NCBI RefSeq assembly: GCF_025770735.1
Contig: NZ_JAODPB010000001.1
Location: 620,001-684,000 of the forward strand
Length of the DNA stretch: 64,000 nucleotides
Source of the DNA: Shouchella tritolerans
GTDB lineage: Bacteria; Bacillota; Bacilli; Bacillales; Bacillaceae_D
Direction: 5' to 3'
Shown here in pieces: positions 51,656 to 59,468 of this stretch. A model generated the notes under the pieces. That model was not told the DNA's origin. It saw only the letters and a program-made list of their open reading frames with translations, and ran no database searches. Made by a program: the position numbers and the translations under genes. How positions within the stretch are numbered: position 1 is the stretch's first letter; each line of letters opens with the position of its first letter.

Positions 51656-52586
51656 ACGAGTCAAGGCATTAACAGCGACGCTTGGCCCATTTATCGGCCT
51701 TTTCCTTATCATATTGATTATTAGCATTCTAAACCCAGGGTTCTTATCAGCGCCGAATCTCCTCAATGTCCTTCGGCAAGTATCCATTAATGCGCTCATT
51801 GCATTTGGAATGACGTTTGTCATTTTGACAGGTGGGATTGATTTATCTGTTGGTGCGATTCTTGCTTTTTCTGGAGCGGTTACTGCAACCTTACTTTCGT
51901 CAGGGATGGACCCAGTCTTAGCCATCTTAATCGGATTGCTTGTTGGAGCAGCACTTGGCGCGATAAATGGCATAATCATTGCAAAAGGAAAAGTGGCACC
52001 ATTTATTGCGACACTGGCAACGATGACGATTTACCGCGGCGCGACCTTAATGTTTACAGATGGTAGACCTGTATCCAACTTAGGTGATTCTACATTGTTC
52101 CAAATGCTTGGAGGCGGCTATTTTTTTGGAATTCCAATGCCAGCGATTACGATGATGATTAGTTTTGTTGTTTTGTACTTGATTTTAAAGAAAACAACAT
52201 TTGGCCGTCGCGTATATGCAGTTGGGGGCAATGAGGAAGCATCCATTCTATCAGGCATCAAAGTCGACCGAATTAAGATTTACGTGTACTCTTTGACTGG
52301 ATTTCTGGCAGCCATTGCTGGCGTGATTTTAACGTCGAGGTTAAATTCAGCTCAACCAACGGCTGGAACGATGTACGAACTTGACGCGATTGCTGCGGTT
52401 GTGCTTGGGGGAACGAGTTTAACAGGTGGAAAAGGGTGGATTGTCGGCACGCTGATTGGTGCCTTAATCATAGGAGTGTTGAATAATGGATTGAATTTGC
52501 TTGGTGTCAGCTCTTTTTTCCAGCAAGTAGTTAAAGGAAGTGTCATTTTACTTGCGGTCTTGCTTGATCGCAGAAAAACAGCTTAA
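51642..52586 (+). CDS. rbsC: Ribose ABC transporter permease RbsC
   Basis: 314 residues from ATG 51642 (GGAGG, 8 nt). About eight to ten membrane helices of the BPD_transp_2 type; characteristic [19 protein letters not shown] and the EAA-like region [20 protein letters not shown]. The C-terminal [20 protein letters not shown] is conserved. Forms the ribose channel with RbsA. 126 nt with no clear feature separate it from rbsB. Confidence 0.95.
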   Translation: MFTNKRVKALTATLGPFIGLFLIILIISILNPGFLSAPNLLNVLRQVSINALIAFGMTFVILTGGIDLSVGAILAFSGAVTATLLSSGMDPVLAILIGLLVGAALGAINGIIIAKGKVAPFIATLATMTIYRGATLMFTDGRPVSNLGDSTLFQMLGGGYFFGIPMPAITMMISFVVLYLILKKTTFGRRVYAVGGNEEASILSGIKVDRIKIYVYSLTGFLAAIAGVILTSRLNSAQPTAGTMYELDAIAAVVLGGTSLTGGKGWIVGTLIGALIIGVLNNGLNLLGVSSFFQQVVKGSVILLAVLLDRRKTA

Positions 52587-52712
52587 AGGAGTTTGGCTGT
52601 TAGGATGGCTCTCAACCTATCAATATCGGTGAGTCTCCTAGTTGGTGTGTATGAATAACTGAGGATACATGGGTAGAGGAAATATCTTAACTTTATAAAG
52701 GGAGGATTTACA

Positions 52713-53651
52713 ATGAAGAAACGACAATTATCGGTTGCAATGATCGGAATCGCTGCACTAATGGCAGCTTGTTCAATGGAATCTCCAGTTACTGATGAAT
52801 CAGAGCCAGTAGACCGTTCCAATGGTGGTGCAAATGACGGTGAATTCACAGTGGGCTTTTCCATTTCAACAATGAACAACCCGTTTTTTGTCACTTTAGA
52901 AGAAGGGGCAAAAGCGAAAGCAACTGAACTTGGGTTGGAAATGATTTCAGTAGATGCGCAAGATGACAATGCCAAACAAATCAATGATGTGGAGGATTTA
53001 ATCCAGCGGGGAGTAGATTTAATTCTTGTGAATCCAACAGATTCTTCTGCAGTTGCAGCAGCTATTGAGGCAGCGAATGCTGCGGACATCCCTGTGATTA
53101 CTGTTGACCGTGCAGCTGACAGCGGTGAAGTTGTCACGCATATTGCATCCGATAACATCGCGGGCGGTGAAATGGCTGGTGAATTATTGCTTGATCTGGT
53201 TGGCGAAGAGGCGACTGTTGCTGAACTTGAGGGCATCCCAGGCTCATCGGCGGCACGTGAACGGGGAGAAGGATTTAACAACATCGCAGATGGGAATTTA
53301 CATGTGGCTGCGAAACAAACGGCTAATTTTGATAGAGCGGAAGGTTTGACGGTCATGGAAAACATCTTGCAAAGCAATCCCGATATTACTGGTGTGTTTG
53401 CCCACAATGACGAGATGGCACTCGGTGCACTCGAAGCTGTATCGGCTATTGGTCGTGACGATATTGTTATTGTTGGATTTGACGCCACAGATGACGCTGT
53501 AAACGCTGTTGAAAGCGGAGGCTTGGCAGGAACCGTTGCTCAACAACCAACGCTAATCGGAGAAGAAGCGTTGGAGGCTGCATTCTCTGTTCTGAACGGT
53601 GAAGAGATTGATGACTTTATTCCTGTCGAACTTAAATTAATTCAACAGTAG
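52713..53651 (+). CDS. rbsB: Ribose-binding lipoprotein RbsB
   Basis: 312 residues with lipobox AAC (Cys20), an acidic linker, then a periplasmic-binding-protein fold: VGFSISTMNNPFFVTLEEGA, DVEDLIQRGVDLILVNPTDSSAV, GVFAHNDEMALGAL. Lipid-anchored outside and delivers ribose to RbsC. SD AAAGGGAGG. Last gene of the operon; a hairpin follows. Confidence 0.94.
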   Translation: MKKRQLSVAMIGIAALMAACSMESPVTDESEPVDRSNGGANDGEFTVGFSISTMNNPFFVTLEEGAKAKATELGLEMISVDAQDDNAKQINDVEDLIQRGVDLILVNPTDSSAVAAAIEAANAADIPVITVDRAADSGEVVTHIASDNIAGGEMAGELLLDLVGEEATVAELEGIPGSSAARERGEGFNNIADGNLHVAAKQTANFDRAEGLTVMENILQSNPDITGVFAHNDEMALGALEAVSAIGRDDIVIVGFDATDDAVNAVESGGLAGTVAQQPTLIGEEALEAAFSVLNGEEIDDFIPVELKLIQQ

Positions 53652-53661
53652 AAGGAGAAAG

Positions 53662-53689
53662 GCTCGGTGCGTATGTGCCGAGCTGTTTT
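53662..53689 (+). terminator. Terminator of the rbs operon
   Basis: GCTCGG (53662-53667) / CCGAGC (53678-53683) with a 10-nt loop, followed by TGTTTTG. The remaining 260 nt to the next gene have no gene I can support. Confidence 0.7.
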
Positions 53690-53949
53690 GATTGCTTGGA
53701 ACGGCTTAAGGGCAAGATGAAGGGAAAGCAAACACATCTGTCATGCTAGCTACAACGATTCGACTCAAAAGTTTGGAGCAACCCTTTCGTGTGATCTGTA
53801 CTTTCTCTGAAAAAAATTTTGAATTTGGATCAGTTAACATTAAAAAATCAATATTACTATATAACTTTAATCGATTATTTCGTTTAGCGATGTTTACCCA
53901 TATTGGACAAAAAAGATAGAAAAACAATTACGTGCTTCCATTAATCTCG

Positions 53950-54405
53950 TTACGTATCCAACCCCTTTAGAATGTTCACCACGTTCATGCGGTTGTGGTA
54001 GCCAAGGAGGTTGCCTGTTTGCCTGCTTGATTCAGCCCGATCCCGAAACACTTCGATCCAATCGCGGCGTTCGTTTTCTTGATAAGGGAATGGTTGTGAA
54101 ATGCCTTGGCGTTCTTTAAGATCGGACATGGCTTTATCATAATTAAATGTAAGGGTAGCGAGATCTTGGTGGCTAATCTTTCCTGCCTGATACAACGCAG
54201 ATGCTAATTCGTTTAACTCGGTAAATGTGGCGTTGCGGATATTATATTTTCCAGTAAGCTCTTTTAAATCGAGACCACTCTTTTGTTGAGATACTGAAGT
54301 GGCTTGAGTTTCTGGCGTTGGTCTCGTTGCTTTGTAAGAAACCTCGTTTTTATTTGCTGCTGAAACTTTAGTTTGAACAGGATGGGTGGCGTTTGTAATA
54401 TGCAT
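53950..54405 (-). CDS. Protein of unknown function, helical C-terminal half
   Basis: 151 residues. N-terminal third Thr/Ala/Gln-rich and probably disordered (HPVQTKVSAANKNEVSYK); from about 45 onward helical: LKELTGKYNIRNATFTEL, LASALYQAGKISHQDLATLTF, ending GYHNRMNVVNILKGLD. No signal peptide or membrane helix. It starts 15 nt after the secreted-protein gene on the same strand, so the two form an operon. A decayed copy of its C-terminal half is at 46131-46345. The helical, ALYQAGKISxxDLATL-like pattern reminds me of structural or flagellar-associated small proteins, but I cannot name a family. Confidence 0.72.
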   Translation of the reverse strand: MHITNATHPVQTKVSAANKNEVSYKATRPTPETQATSVSQQKSGLDLKELTGKYNIRNATFTELNELASALYQAGKISHQDLATLTFNYDKAMSDLKERQGISQPFPYQENERRDWIEVFRDRAESSRQTGNLLGYHNRMNVVNILKGLDT

Positions 54406-54420
54406 CGTCTTCCCTCGCTT

Positions 54421-54981
54421 TTATCGAATGTAGATTGAATCTGACATTGTATTCCATGGATAGTTCGTAGAAGTATTCCGGTATGAGAAGGTTCCTTCAT
54501 CATAACCGCTTGCATCCCACCAGATAAACCAGCCATCAACAATGTTATCGCCATTTAAATCAATATGTTCTCTGTCATATTCTGTTAGAGTGTTTCCCTC
54601 CATCTGTGCTGATCTCCTGGTGCCGTATCCTAATTCGGCAGTGACGATATACATCCATTCTCCTCCATGGTCGATCACAGATGAAAGTTGATTTTCACTA
54701 AAATATTCATATGCCTGATGGTTTTGCGAAATAGCGGCATAAGCTTGCAATAAAGTTAGCGGTGGAGCAGGGGCAAAAGGAGACACCTCTGACTGATGGT
54801 CAAATGAATCATTTGCATCGTATTCGCTTATGAATTGTGCATCAGGATAGTCTTGTTTCAAATGTAACAACAATTCTTCCTTTGATGAGTCAATAAGCAT
54901 TTGACCGTCTGATGGTGTCGAGGCATTTGCTGTTTCAGCGAGAAAGGAAAAAGAGAAAGCAATTCCGACAAACGCAATCAT
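54421..54981 (-). CDS. Secreted protein of unknown function, with an out-of-frame SD-matched ATG
   Basis: 186 residues. Signal-peptide-like start (MIAFVGIAFSFSFLAETANAS), then an acidic secreted domain with LTLLQAYAAISQNHQAYEYF and a C-terminal beta-like part with DREHIDLNGDNIVDGWFIWWD, which resembles an EF-hand/dockerin-like Ca loop (DLNGDNIVDGW). The good SD (GGAGGTAATAGA) points to an ATG at 54987-54989 that reads ATG AAA AAA TGA. With one more A in this A-run the frame would be MKKMIAFVG..., a normal signal peptide. As written, the long frame must start at the ATG overlapping that TGA (ATGA). Confidence 0.68.
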   Translation of the reverse strand: MIAFVGIAFSFSFLAETANASTPSDGQMLIDSSKEELLLHLKQDYPDAQFISEYDANDSFDHQSEVSPFAPAPPLTLLQAYAAISQNHQAYEYFSENQLSSVIDHGGEWMYIVTAELGYGTRRSAQMEGNTLTEYDREHIDLNGDNIVDGWFIWWDASGYDEGTFSYRNTSTNYPWNTMSDSIYIR

Positions 54982-55167
54982 TTTTTCATTCTATTACCTC
55001 CAAAAAAATTTTTCGTCCATTCTTTATATCGGTTACAAAAAAAGGGAATTGAACCTTTATATTTAAATTTATATATAGACGACTCGATCAATGTGAAACG
55101 CATTTATAATTCTACATATTCACAAACACTTTACGTTTCCTTCAACTTTCCTTTATGTGCAGCGCTT

Positions 55168-55184
55168 ATGCTTAAGATAAGCAT
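55168..55184 (+). promoter_or_regulatory. Inverted repeat upstream of the small membrane peptide
   Basis: ATGCTTA-AGA-TAAGCAT, a perfect 7-bp inverted repeat, 21 nt before the start of the 27-residue ORF. Candidate operator or short RNA stem; nothing more can be said. Confidence 0.4.
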
Positions 55185-55204
55185 TAAGAGAGGGGACGAT
55201 GTAA

Positions 55205-55288
55205 ATGGGGGTTTTTCTCATTGCTATGGTCGCATATCTGGTCGTAGCCGTGTCGCTGTTAAGGCTTCCTCCCAAAAGCCTTTCCTGA
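55205..55288 (+). CDS. Possible 27-residue membrane peptide
   Basis: ATG at 55205 is preceded by AGAGAGGGG at about 9 nt. The product is MGVFLIAMVAYLVVAVSLL followed by RLPPKSLS: one hydrophobic helix and a short polar tail. Its size and shape resemble type I toxin-like or small regulatory membrane peptides of Bacillus. No antisense RNA promoter could be identified by eye. A longer overlapping frame from 55093 has no SD. Confidence 0.4.
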   Translation: MGVFLIAMVAYLVVAVSLLRLPPKSLS

Positions 55289-55380
55289 ATATAGTGATGG
55301 TAAAATGGAACCCGCACAACATTTAACATTTGTATCGTCCTGAAATCAGCGGCTATCACTTGTTGCGTAACAAATCCCCC

Positions 55381-55779
55381 TTAATGTTCAATGGCTATGT
55401 AAATCTCAATGTCTCCATTTGGATAATACTTTTCAAAATCGTATGTGTATGCCCTCTTTAATGTACGTGAATCCTCGCTTTCCCAAATCTTTTTCCACGT
55501 GTGAACCACACCTTGTTCATCGGTTGTGTCGACAGGAAAAATTTCATAGTTTCCGTTCTTTGGTATTTTCAATGAAGGATTGCCTTTGCTTTCTTCTATC
55601 GCAATGCTTAATGTATAATCCCCCTTATAGTCACTCTCATAATTATGATACACACCATAAATTATCTGATCCTGGTTTAAATGACTTAAAGCTTCCTTCC
55701 ACAATCCTGCAATCTTTTCCATTATACGATCATCATTAAAATTATTGGTCCGCACACTATTAATGATTGTTAATTCCAT
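55381..55779 (-). CDS. GyrI-like / effector-binding-domain protein (AraC effector-binding fold)
   Basis: 132 residues, SD AAGGGAG 8 nt before ATG. Free-standing effector-binding domain: IYGVYHNYESDYKGDYTLSIAIEE is the typical central strand pair, PVDTTDEQGVVHTWKKIWES and YTYDFEKYYPNGDIEIYIAIEH end the domain as in AraC-associated binding domains (YdeE/GyrI-like). Such single-domain proteins bind hydrophobic drugs or dyes. No HTH domain. Confidence 0.8.
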   Translation of the reverse strand: MELTIINSVRTNNFNDDRIMEKIAGLWKEALSHLNQDQIIYGVYHNYESDYKGDYTLSIAIEESKGNPSLKIPKNGNYEIFPVDTTDEQGVVHTWKKIWESEDSRTLKRAYTYDFEKYYPNGDIEIYIAIEH

Positions 55780-56111
55780 TAGCTTTCTCCCTTCTGACGA
55801 TAAGCGTATTTAACAATTTCATTCTATCAAACACGTCAATTTCCTTTTTTCATCATCTACCTATTCGTAACATGTAAATCGTAATTCATTTAAATTCGTA
55901 TTGAGTGGCGACTTACTAGAGCAGTTGAGACAATCATTAAGTGAAGCCATCACCCCTATTTCTGCTTTCCGTCTTCCACGGTTTTACACGAGTTTTTCGG
56001 CTTGGTGTGGTTAACGGCAAAGTGCGGCATGTACGTATAACTATATACGGGTGAAAAAACCCCAACTTATCTAATGAATGAAAGAAGTTGGGCTTTTTCC
56101 GTGATTTTTTC
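55780..56111 (+). other. Gene-poor stretch with orphan terminator and a possible remnant
   Basis: No intact gene. A clear rightward terminator, CCCAACTT (56061-56068) / AAGTTGGG (56085-56092) plus CTTTTT, has no gene in front of it. Upstream of it, about 55915-56020, a frame reads EQLRQSLSEAITPISAFRLP, then breaks at a stop. It may be the end of a deleted gene. Low confidence. Confidence 0.4.
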
Positions 56112-56142
56112 TTGACTTGGTGTTCACTCCAAGTAGTATTCT
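56112..56142 (+). promoter_or_regulatory. MerR-type promoter with 19-nt spacer and dyad operator
   Basis: TTGACT (56112-56117), spacer of 19 nt, TATTCT (56137-56142). The spacer contains the dyad ACTTGG-TGTTCACT-CCAAGT (56115-56134), which is perfect in its outer six bases and GT/AC inside. This over-long spacing with a central dyad is the hallmark of promoters that MerR-family proteins switch on by twisting DNA. It stands 38 nt before an SDR gene, followed by a MerR gene. Confidence 0.9.
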
Positions 56143-56179
56143 GTATTTACTATTTTGAAGCACAGAAAGGAAAGGTTAA

Positions 56180-57013
56180 ATGAAGGAACAGAACAAAGTA
56201 GTATTGATCACAGGAGCTAACTCTGGGATTGGATTGGAACTAACGAAAAATCTGCTATTACAAGGCTGGGAAGTGGCTGCTTTAATCCGCTCTGATTTTC
56301 CAAATGGACAACCAATCATCATTGATGCTCTTAAAAAGAAACATTTAAGAGTATATAAAGCGGATTTAGCTGATTTCTCAAGCCTTAGAAATGCACTTGA
56401 CCAGATTAAAAAAAGCGAGGCTAAAATTGATTTGCTTTTCAACAATGCTGGAGTCTCTTTTGCTGAATACAAATATTCCAAGCAGGGGCGTGAAATCCAT
56501 TTCGAGGTTAATACATTAGTGCCTTTCATCATTACGGTGGAACTTAAAGAGCTGTTACTAAAAGGGCAGGATAAAACGATAATCAACACATCTTCCAATT
56601 CTTTGTTATTTCTAAAGCAATTTGACTTAAATACAGTCATCAATCCTAAAACTCCTTTTAAAAAGTTGGTAGGTCCTTATGCCAACAGTAAATTGGCCCT
56701 ATCCCTGTGGACGAATGGAATAGCACCAGAGCTATCGAGTGAGGGAATAAAAATTCGCAGTGTCTGCCCAGGACCAAATAAGACGAGGTTAACTAAAGGA
56801 AAGGGAATGCCAAGCTATATCCTTCTCGTAAGGAGTCTTATTTTTACTCCCCCAAGTAAAGGGGCTTCCCGCTTATACGATGCTGCTTTCAACAACGAGA
56901 TTACCGGGATTTTTATAAACAAGGGCAAAGAAACTGCAATCAAACTCTCGGGGCATGAGGAAGAAGTACTTAATCGACTGTATGATATTTACAAAAATGA
57001 GTTTCTCGTTTAG
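56180..57013 (+). CDS. Short-chain dehydrogenase/reductase
   Basis: 277 residues, SD AGGAAAGG. Cofactor motif TGANSGIGLELTKNL (TGxxxGxG), NNAGVSF, and the catalytic YANSK (YxxxK). Classical SDR length plus a C-terminal extension ending in GHEEEVLNRLYDIYKNEF. Substrate unknown. Under a MerR-type promoter with the MerR gene 51 nt downstream, so probably induced by an electrophile or drug that the regulator senses. Confidence 0.88.
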   Translation: MKEQNKVVLITGANSGIGLELTKNLLLQGWEVAALIRSDFPNGQPIIIDALKKKHLRVYKADLADFSSLRNALDQIKKSEAKIDLLFNNAGVSFAEYKYSKQGREIHFEVNTLVPFIITVELKELLLKGQDKTIINTSSNSLLFLKQFDLNTVINPKTPFKKLVGPYANSKLALSLWTNGIAPELSSEGIKIRSVCPGPNKTRLTKGKGMPSYILLVRSLIFTPPSKGASRLYDAAFNNEITGIFINKGKETAIKLSGHEEEVLNRLYDIYKNEFLV

Positions 57014-57064
57014 ATTTATTTAAATTCTATTTATAAGCTGCATAGTGTATGGAATTTTAATGAA

Positions 57065-57463
57065 ATGAAAATCAAGACAGTGGGTGAAGATTTGGGTACA
57101 TATTCTATTAAGCAAATTTCCGAGAAAACTGGATTAACCGAAGATGCAATCCGCTATTATGAAAAGATTGGCTTGCTTCCCTATGCAAAAAGAAAACAAA
57201 ATGGACATCGAATTTACGGTGATGAAGATAAAGAGTTAATGGAATTGATTATTTGTCTAAAAAAAACAGGAATGTCATTAAATGAAATGAAAAAAATTAT
57301 AAAATTGCCTATTAAGGAAAACATCAATGCTATTCCCGAATTAAAAAGAACTCTTTTAGATTATAAAGAAAAGATTATGACTCAAATACAGGATTTGCAA
57401 CGTATTGTGGCGTTTATTGATAATAAGCTGGAAAACGATTCAACTTTATTTCGGTCTAAATAG
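57065..57463 (+). CDS. MerR-family transcriptional regulator
   Basis: 132 residues. N-terminal MerR HTH: TYSIKQISEKTGLTEDAIRYYEKIGLLPYAKRKQNGHRIY; then a long dimerisation helix (LKRTLLDYKEKIMTQIQDLQRIVAFIDNKL). No cysteine cluster at the C-terminus, so it is not a metal sensor of the classical type; its effector is probably organic. Start uncertain: ATG 57065 has only a weak SD, and TTG at about 57092 is possible. Likely activates its own operon through the 19-nt-spacer promoter at 56112. Confidence 0.88.
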   Translation: MKIKTVGEDLGTYSIKQISEKTGLTEDAIRYYEKIGLLPYAKRKQNGHRIYGDEDKELMELIICLKKTGMSLNEMKKIIKLPIKENINAIPELKRTLLDYKEKIMTQIQDLQRIVAFIDNKLENDSTLFRSK

Positions 57464-57768
57464 AGACAACAACGATCGTTAGCAATAACATAAAGTGGAT
57501 GAAGCAGACGTTCCTAAGAATTTACGACTTGCAAAAAATAACAGTTGGCCAGTTGTGGGCTTCTAGTTTGAGTGCTTATTTCTCTTGTAAAGCTAGATTC
57601 GTTTCGTTTCAGATGACGGATAAAGGAGAATCGTTTTGCAAATTAGCCGATAAGTTTAACAGTACTGCCGTACGTCTCTTCCTCACATAAGCCCATTCGT
57701 CTCAAGCAAGGATCGTCTGCCCAAAGGGAAAACATAGACAAAAAGGCCACCCTACAAGACGTAGTCTA
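57464..57768 (-). other. Short gene-free stretch with the terminator of the phosphotransferase gene
   Basis: No supported gene. At 57742-57781 a hairpin (minus strand: GGCC-TG-CCC ... GGG-TG-GCC, then TTTTTGTC) overlaps the end of the leftward phosphotransferase gene and ends it. The rest shows no signal. Confidence 0.6.
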
Positions 57769-58722
57769 TCACGGGCAGGCCTTTGCCGCGGCTTCCAATT
57801 CTTTTTCCAACCCCTCCAATGTAGTTGTCCGCTCTGTTGGCCTTTGTTCGTCATATAGCAGTTGTTCAAGAAATTCCCAAATATCCTCGAGCCTCCGTCT
57901 GCCTTGATAAAAGGCCAAACATTCTTGGTCAATGACATAGTCGGGATGGCGCTTACGATAGTGGTCCATAAACGCATTGTTGTAACATTCATCGACGACA
58001 AACATCATGTCCGCTTCTACTGGCGCGAGCTTCAACCCTTCCCAGTCAATTAAGACGAGTTCTCCTTGTGACGTCATCACATTCCAATGATGCAAGTCGG
58101 TATGGCACAACGCATAGCGGAGCGGCCGCTGTTTAAGCATCTTTGACCGTTTATCGGTTGACTCAATCAGTGACAAAAGCGGTTGTGCAAAAGGAGCAAT
58201 GGTTATGTGGACGTCGTTTGGCAAAGTCGGTAGTTGCTCTGTCAGCAGTTTGTATAAGGAGGCGGCAAAAGGCAATGAAAAGTCTTCCTTTATTTGTGGA
58301 GTCGCGATAGGCGCTGTTTCTCCGATGGCGTGGAGCGCTGCGATGATTGTGGCCAATTGCTCAACTTGGTCGTTTGTTAGTTGTTGCGGACCGATTGTTT
58401 CGCCCTCGATGTGCTCATAAAGTAGAAAAATGCCTTCGTCGTTTTCACATTTGCATTGGCCATTTTTAGTAAGGACCGGCACTGGCACTTTGCCGTTTAA
58501 ATCGTTTTGCTCGTTCAGCCAAATGAGGGCGGGCACGTATTCATCAATGAGTGCTGTCCATTTTGGCGTGGATGTTCTGCTCTTTTCGTACATTTTCAAG
58601 AAATACGTACGTTCCTTTGTTTCGACTCGATACGCAAGGGCTGCCCAGCCGCCCTTTTGCGGAGAAATCGTTTGTGCCTGTAATTGGTACTGTTCCTGCA
58701 ATAGTCGTTTTAAACTGTCCAT
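57769..58722 (-). CDS. Aminoglycoside phosphotransferase-family kinase
   Basis: 317 residues from ATG 58720-58722 (SD AAAGGAG, 6-7 nt; the open frame runs 99 codons further back without SD). APH-type kinase fold: YFLKMYEK (ATP-site Lys), LYEHIEGETI (hinge), CHTDLHHWNV (catalytic loop, HxDxxxxN), LIDWEGL (Mg-binding Asp). Closest in shape to the APH(9)/spectinomycin or choline/thiamine-kinase-like branch. Might phosphorylate a small metabolite rather than an antibiotic; a resistance role is not shown. Confidence 0.85.
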   Translation of the reverse strand: MDSLKRLLQEQYQLQAQTISPQKGGWAALAYRVETKERTYFLKMYEKSRTSTPKWTALIDEYVPALIWLNEQNDLNGKVPVPVLTKNGQCKCENDEGIFLLYEHIEGETIGPQQLTNDQVEQLATIIAALHAIGETAPIATPQIKEDFSLPFAASLYKLLTEQLPTLPNDVHITIAPFAQPLLSLIESTDKRSKMLKQRPLRYALCHTDLHHWNVMTSQGELVLIDWEGLKLAPVEADMMFVVDECYNNAFMDHYRKRHPDYVIDQECLAFYQGRRRLEDIWEFLEQLLYDEQRPTERTTTLEGLEKELEAAAKACP

Positions 58723-58807
58723 CGGGCACTCCTTTTCACGATTTGGCTTTCTCTGTTCATCATAAAAGGAAGTGGCTCGTTGTGGCAAGGCCAGCGGCGC
58801 TGAATGC

Positions 58808-59305
58808 CTACGGATTAATGTGCACCCTCGTTCCGATTGGGACAGTAGCGGCGAGTTCTTCGACATCTTCATTATGCATGCGAATACAGCCATGGGAGAC
58901 AGACTGGCCAATTGAAGCCGGATCATTTGTGCCATGGATGCCATAATGTTGTTTGGAAAGCGACATCCACATTGTTCCGAATGGTCCTCCTGGGTTGGGC
59001 GCTTTGTTGATGATGACAAAATTTCCGGTTGGTGTTTGTGTCAGCATTTTTCCGACGGCAATGGGATAGGTTTTTACAACAGAGCCATTGTGGAGCAAAG
59101 TTAACTGATGCTGGGAAAGGGAGACACGAATTTCATAAGGGATCGTATTGGGATTGGGAAGGCCAGGTATGACAATCGATTGGCCAACGAATAGTTGATT
59201 CGGGTTGATCGTTGGATTGGCTTGAATAAGAAGCGCCAAAGAAATTCGATAATCGGCGGCAATGGACGACAACGTTTCGCCTGGCTGGACACTATGAAAG
59301 TACAT
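58808..59305 (-). CDS. L,D-transpeptidase with LysM domain (YkuD type)
   Basis: 165 residues, SD GGAGG 7 nt before ATG. N-terminal LysM ([21 protein letters not shown], residues 1-50) binds peptidoglycan; C-terminal YkuD domain with [21 protein letters not shown], where the catalytic Cys lies in SHGCIRM. The size and layout equal B. subtilis YkuD, a spore-coat or cell-wall cross-linking enzyme. There is no clear signal peptide, also as in YkuD. Confidence 0.93.
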   Translation of the reverse strand: MYFHSVQPGETLSSIAADYRISLALLIQANPTINPNQLFVGQSIVIPGLPNPNTIPYEIRVSLSQHQLTLLHNGSVVKTYPIAVGKMLTQTPTGNFVIINKAPNPGGPFGTMWMSLSKQHYGIHGTNDPASIGQSVSHGCIRMHNEDVEELAATVPIGTRVHINP

Positions 59306-59468
59306 TGATGATCCTCCAATCGGTTTTATGTTGCCTCTCTATGAGTGTACGCTTTCGATCATGTCCTCTTGCATGTTACTGTTTGGTTATGGAAAGGATC
59401 ACGTTGTTCACTCGTAACGGAAGGCAGAAATCATTAGAACGGCTGCACACTGTTCGAAAGGAGAATGG

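Noticed and set aside
55093-55326. 77-codon open frame overlapping the 27-residue peptide
   Set aside because: No ribosome site, and its composition is not protein-like. The short peptide in another frame has a better SD.
57499-57690. 63-codon open frame after the MerR gene
   Set aside because: Poor SD, no recognisable features, and lies in the gap before a convergent gene; treated as chance.
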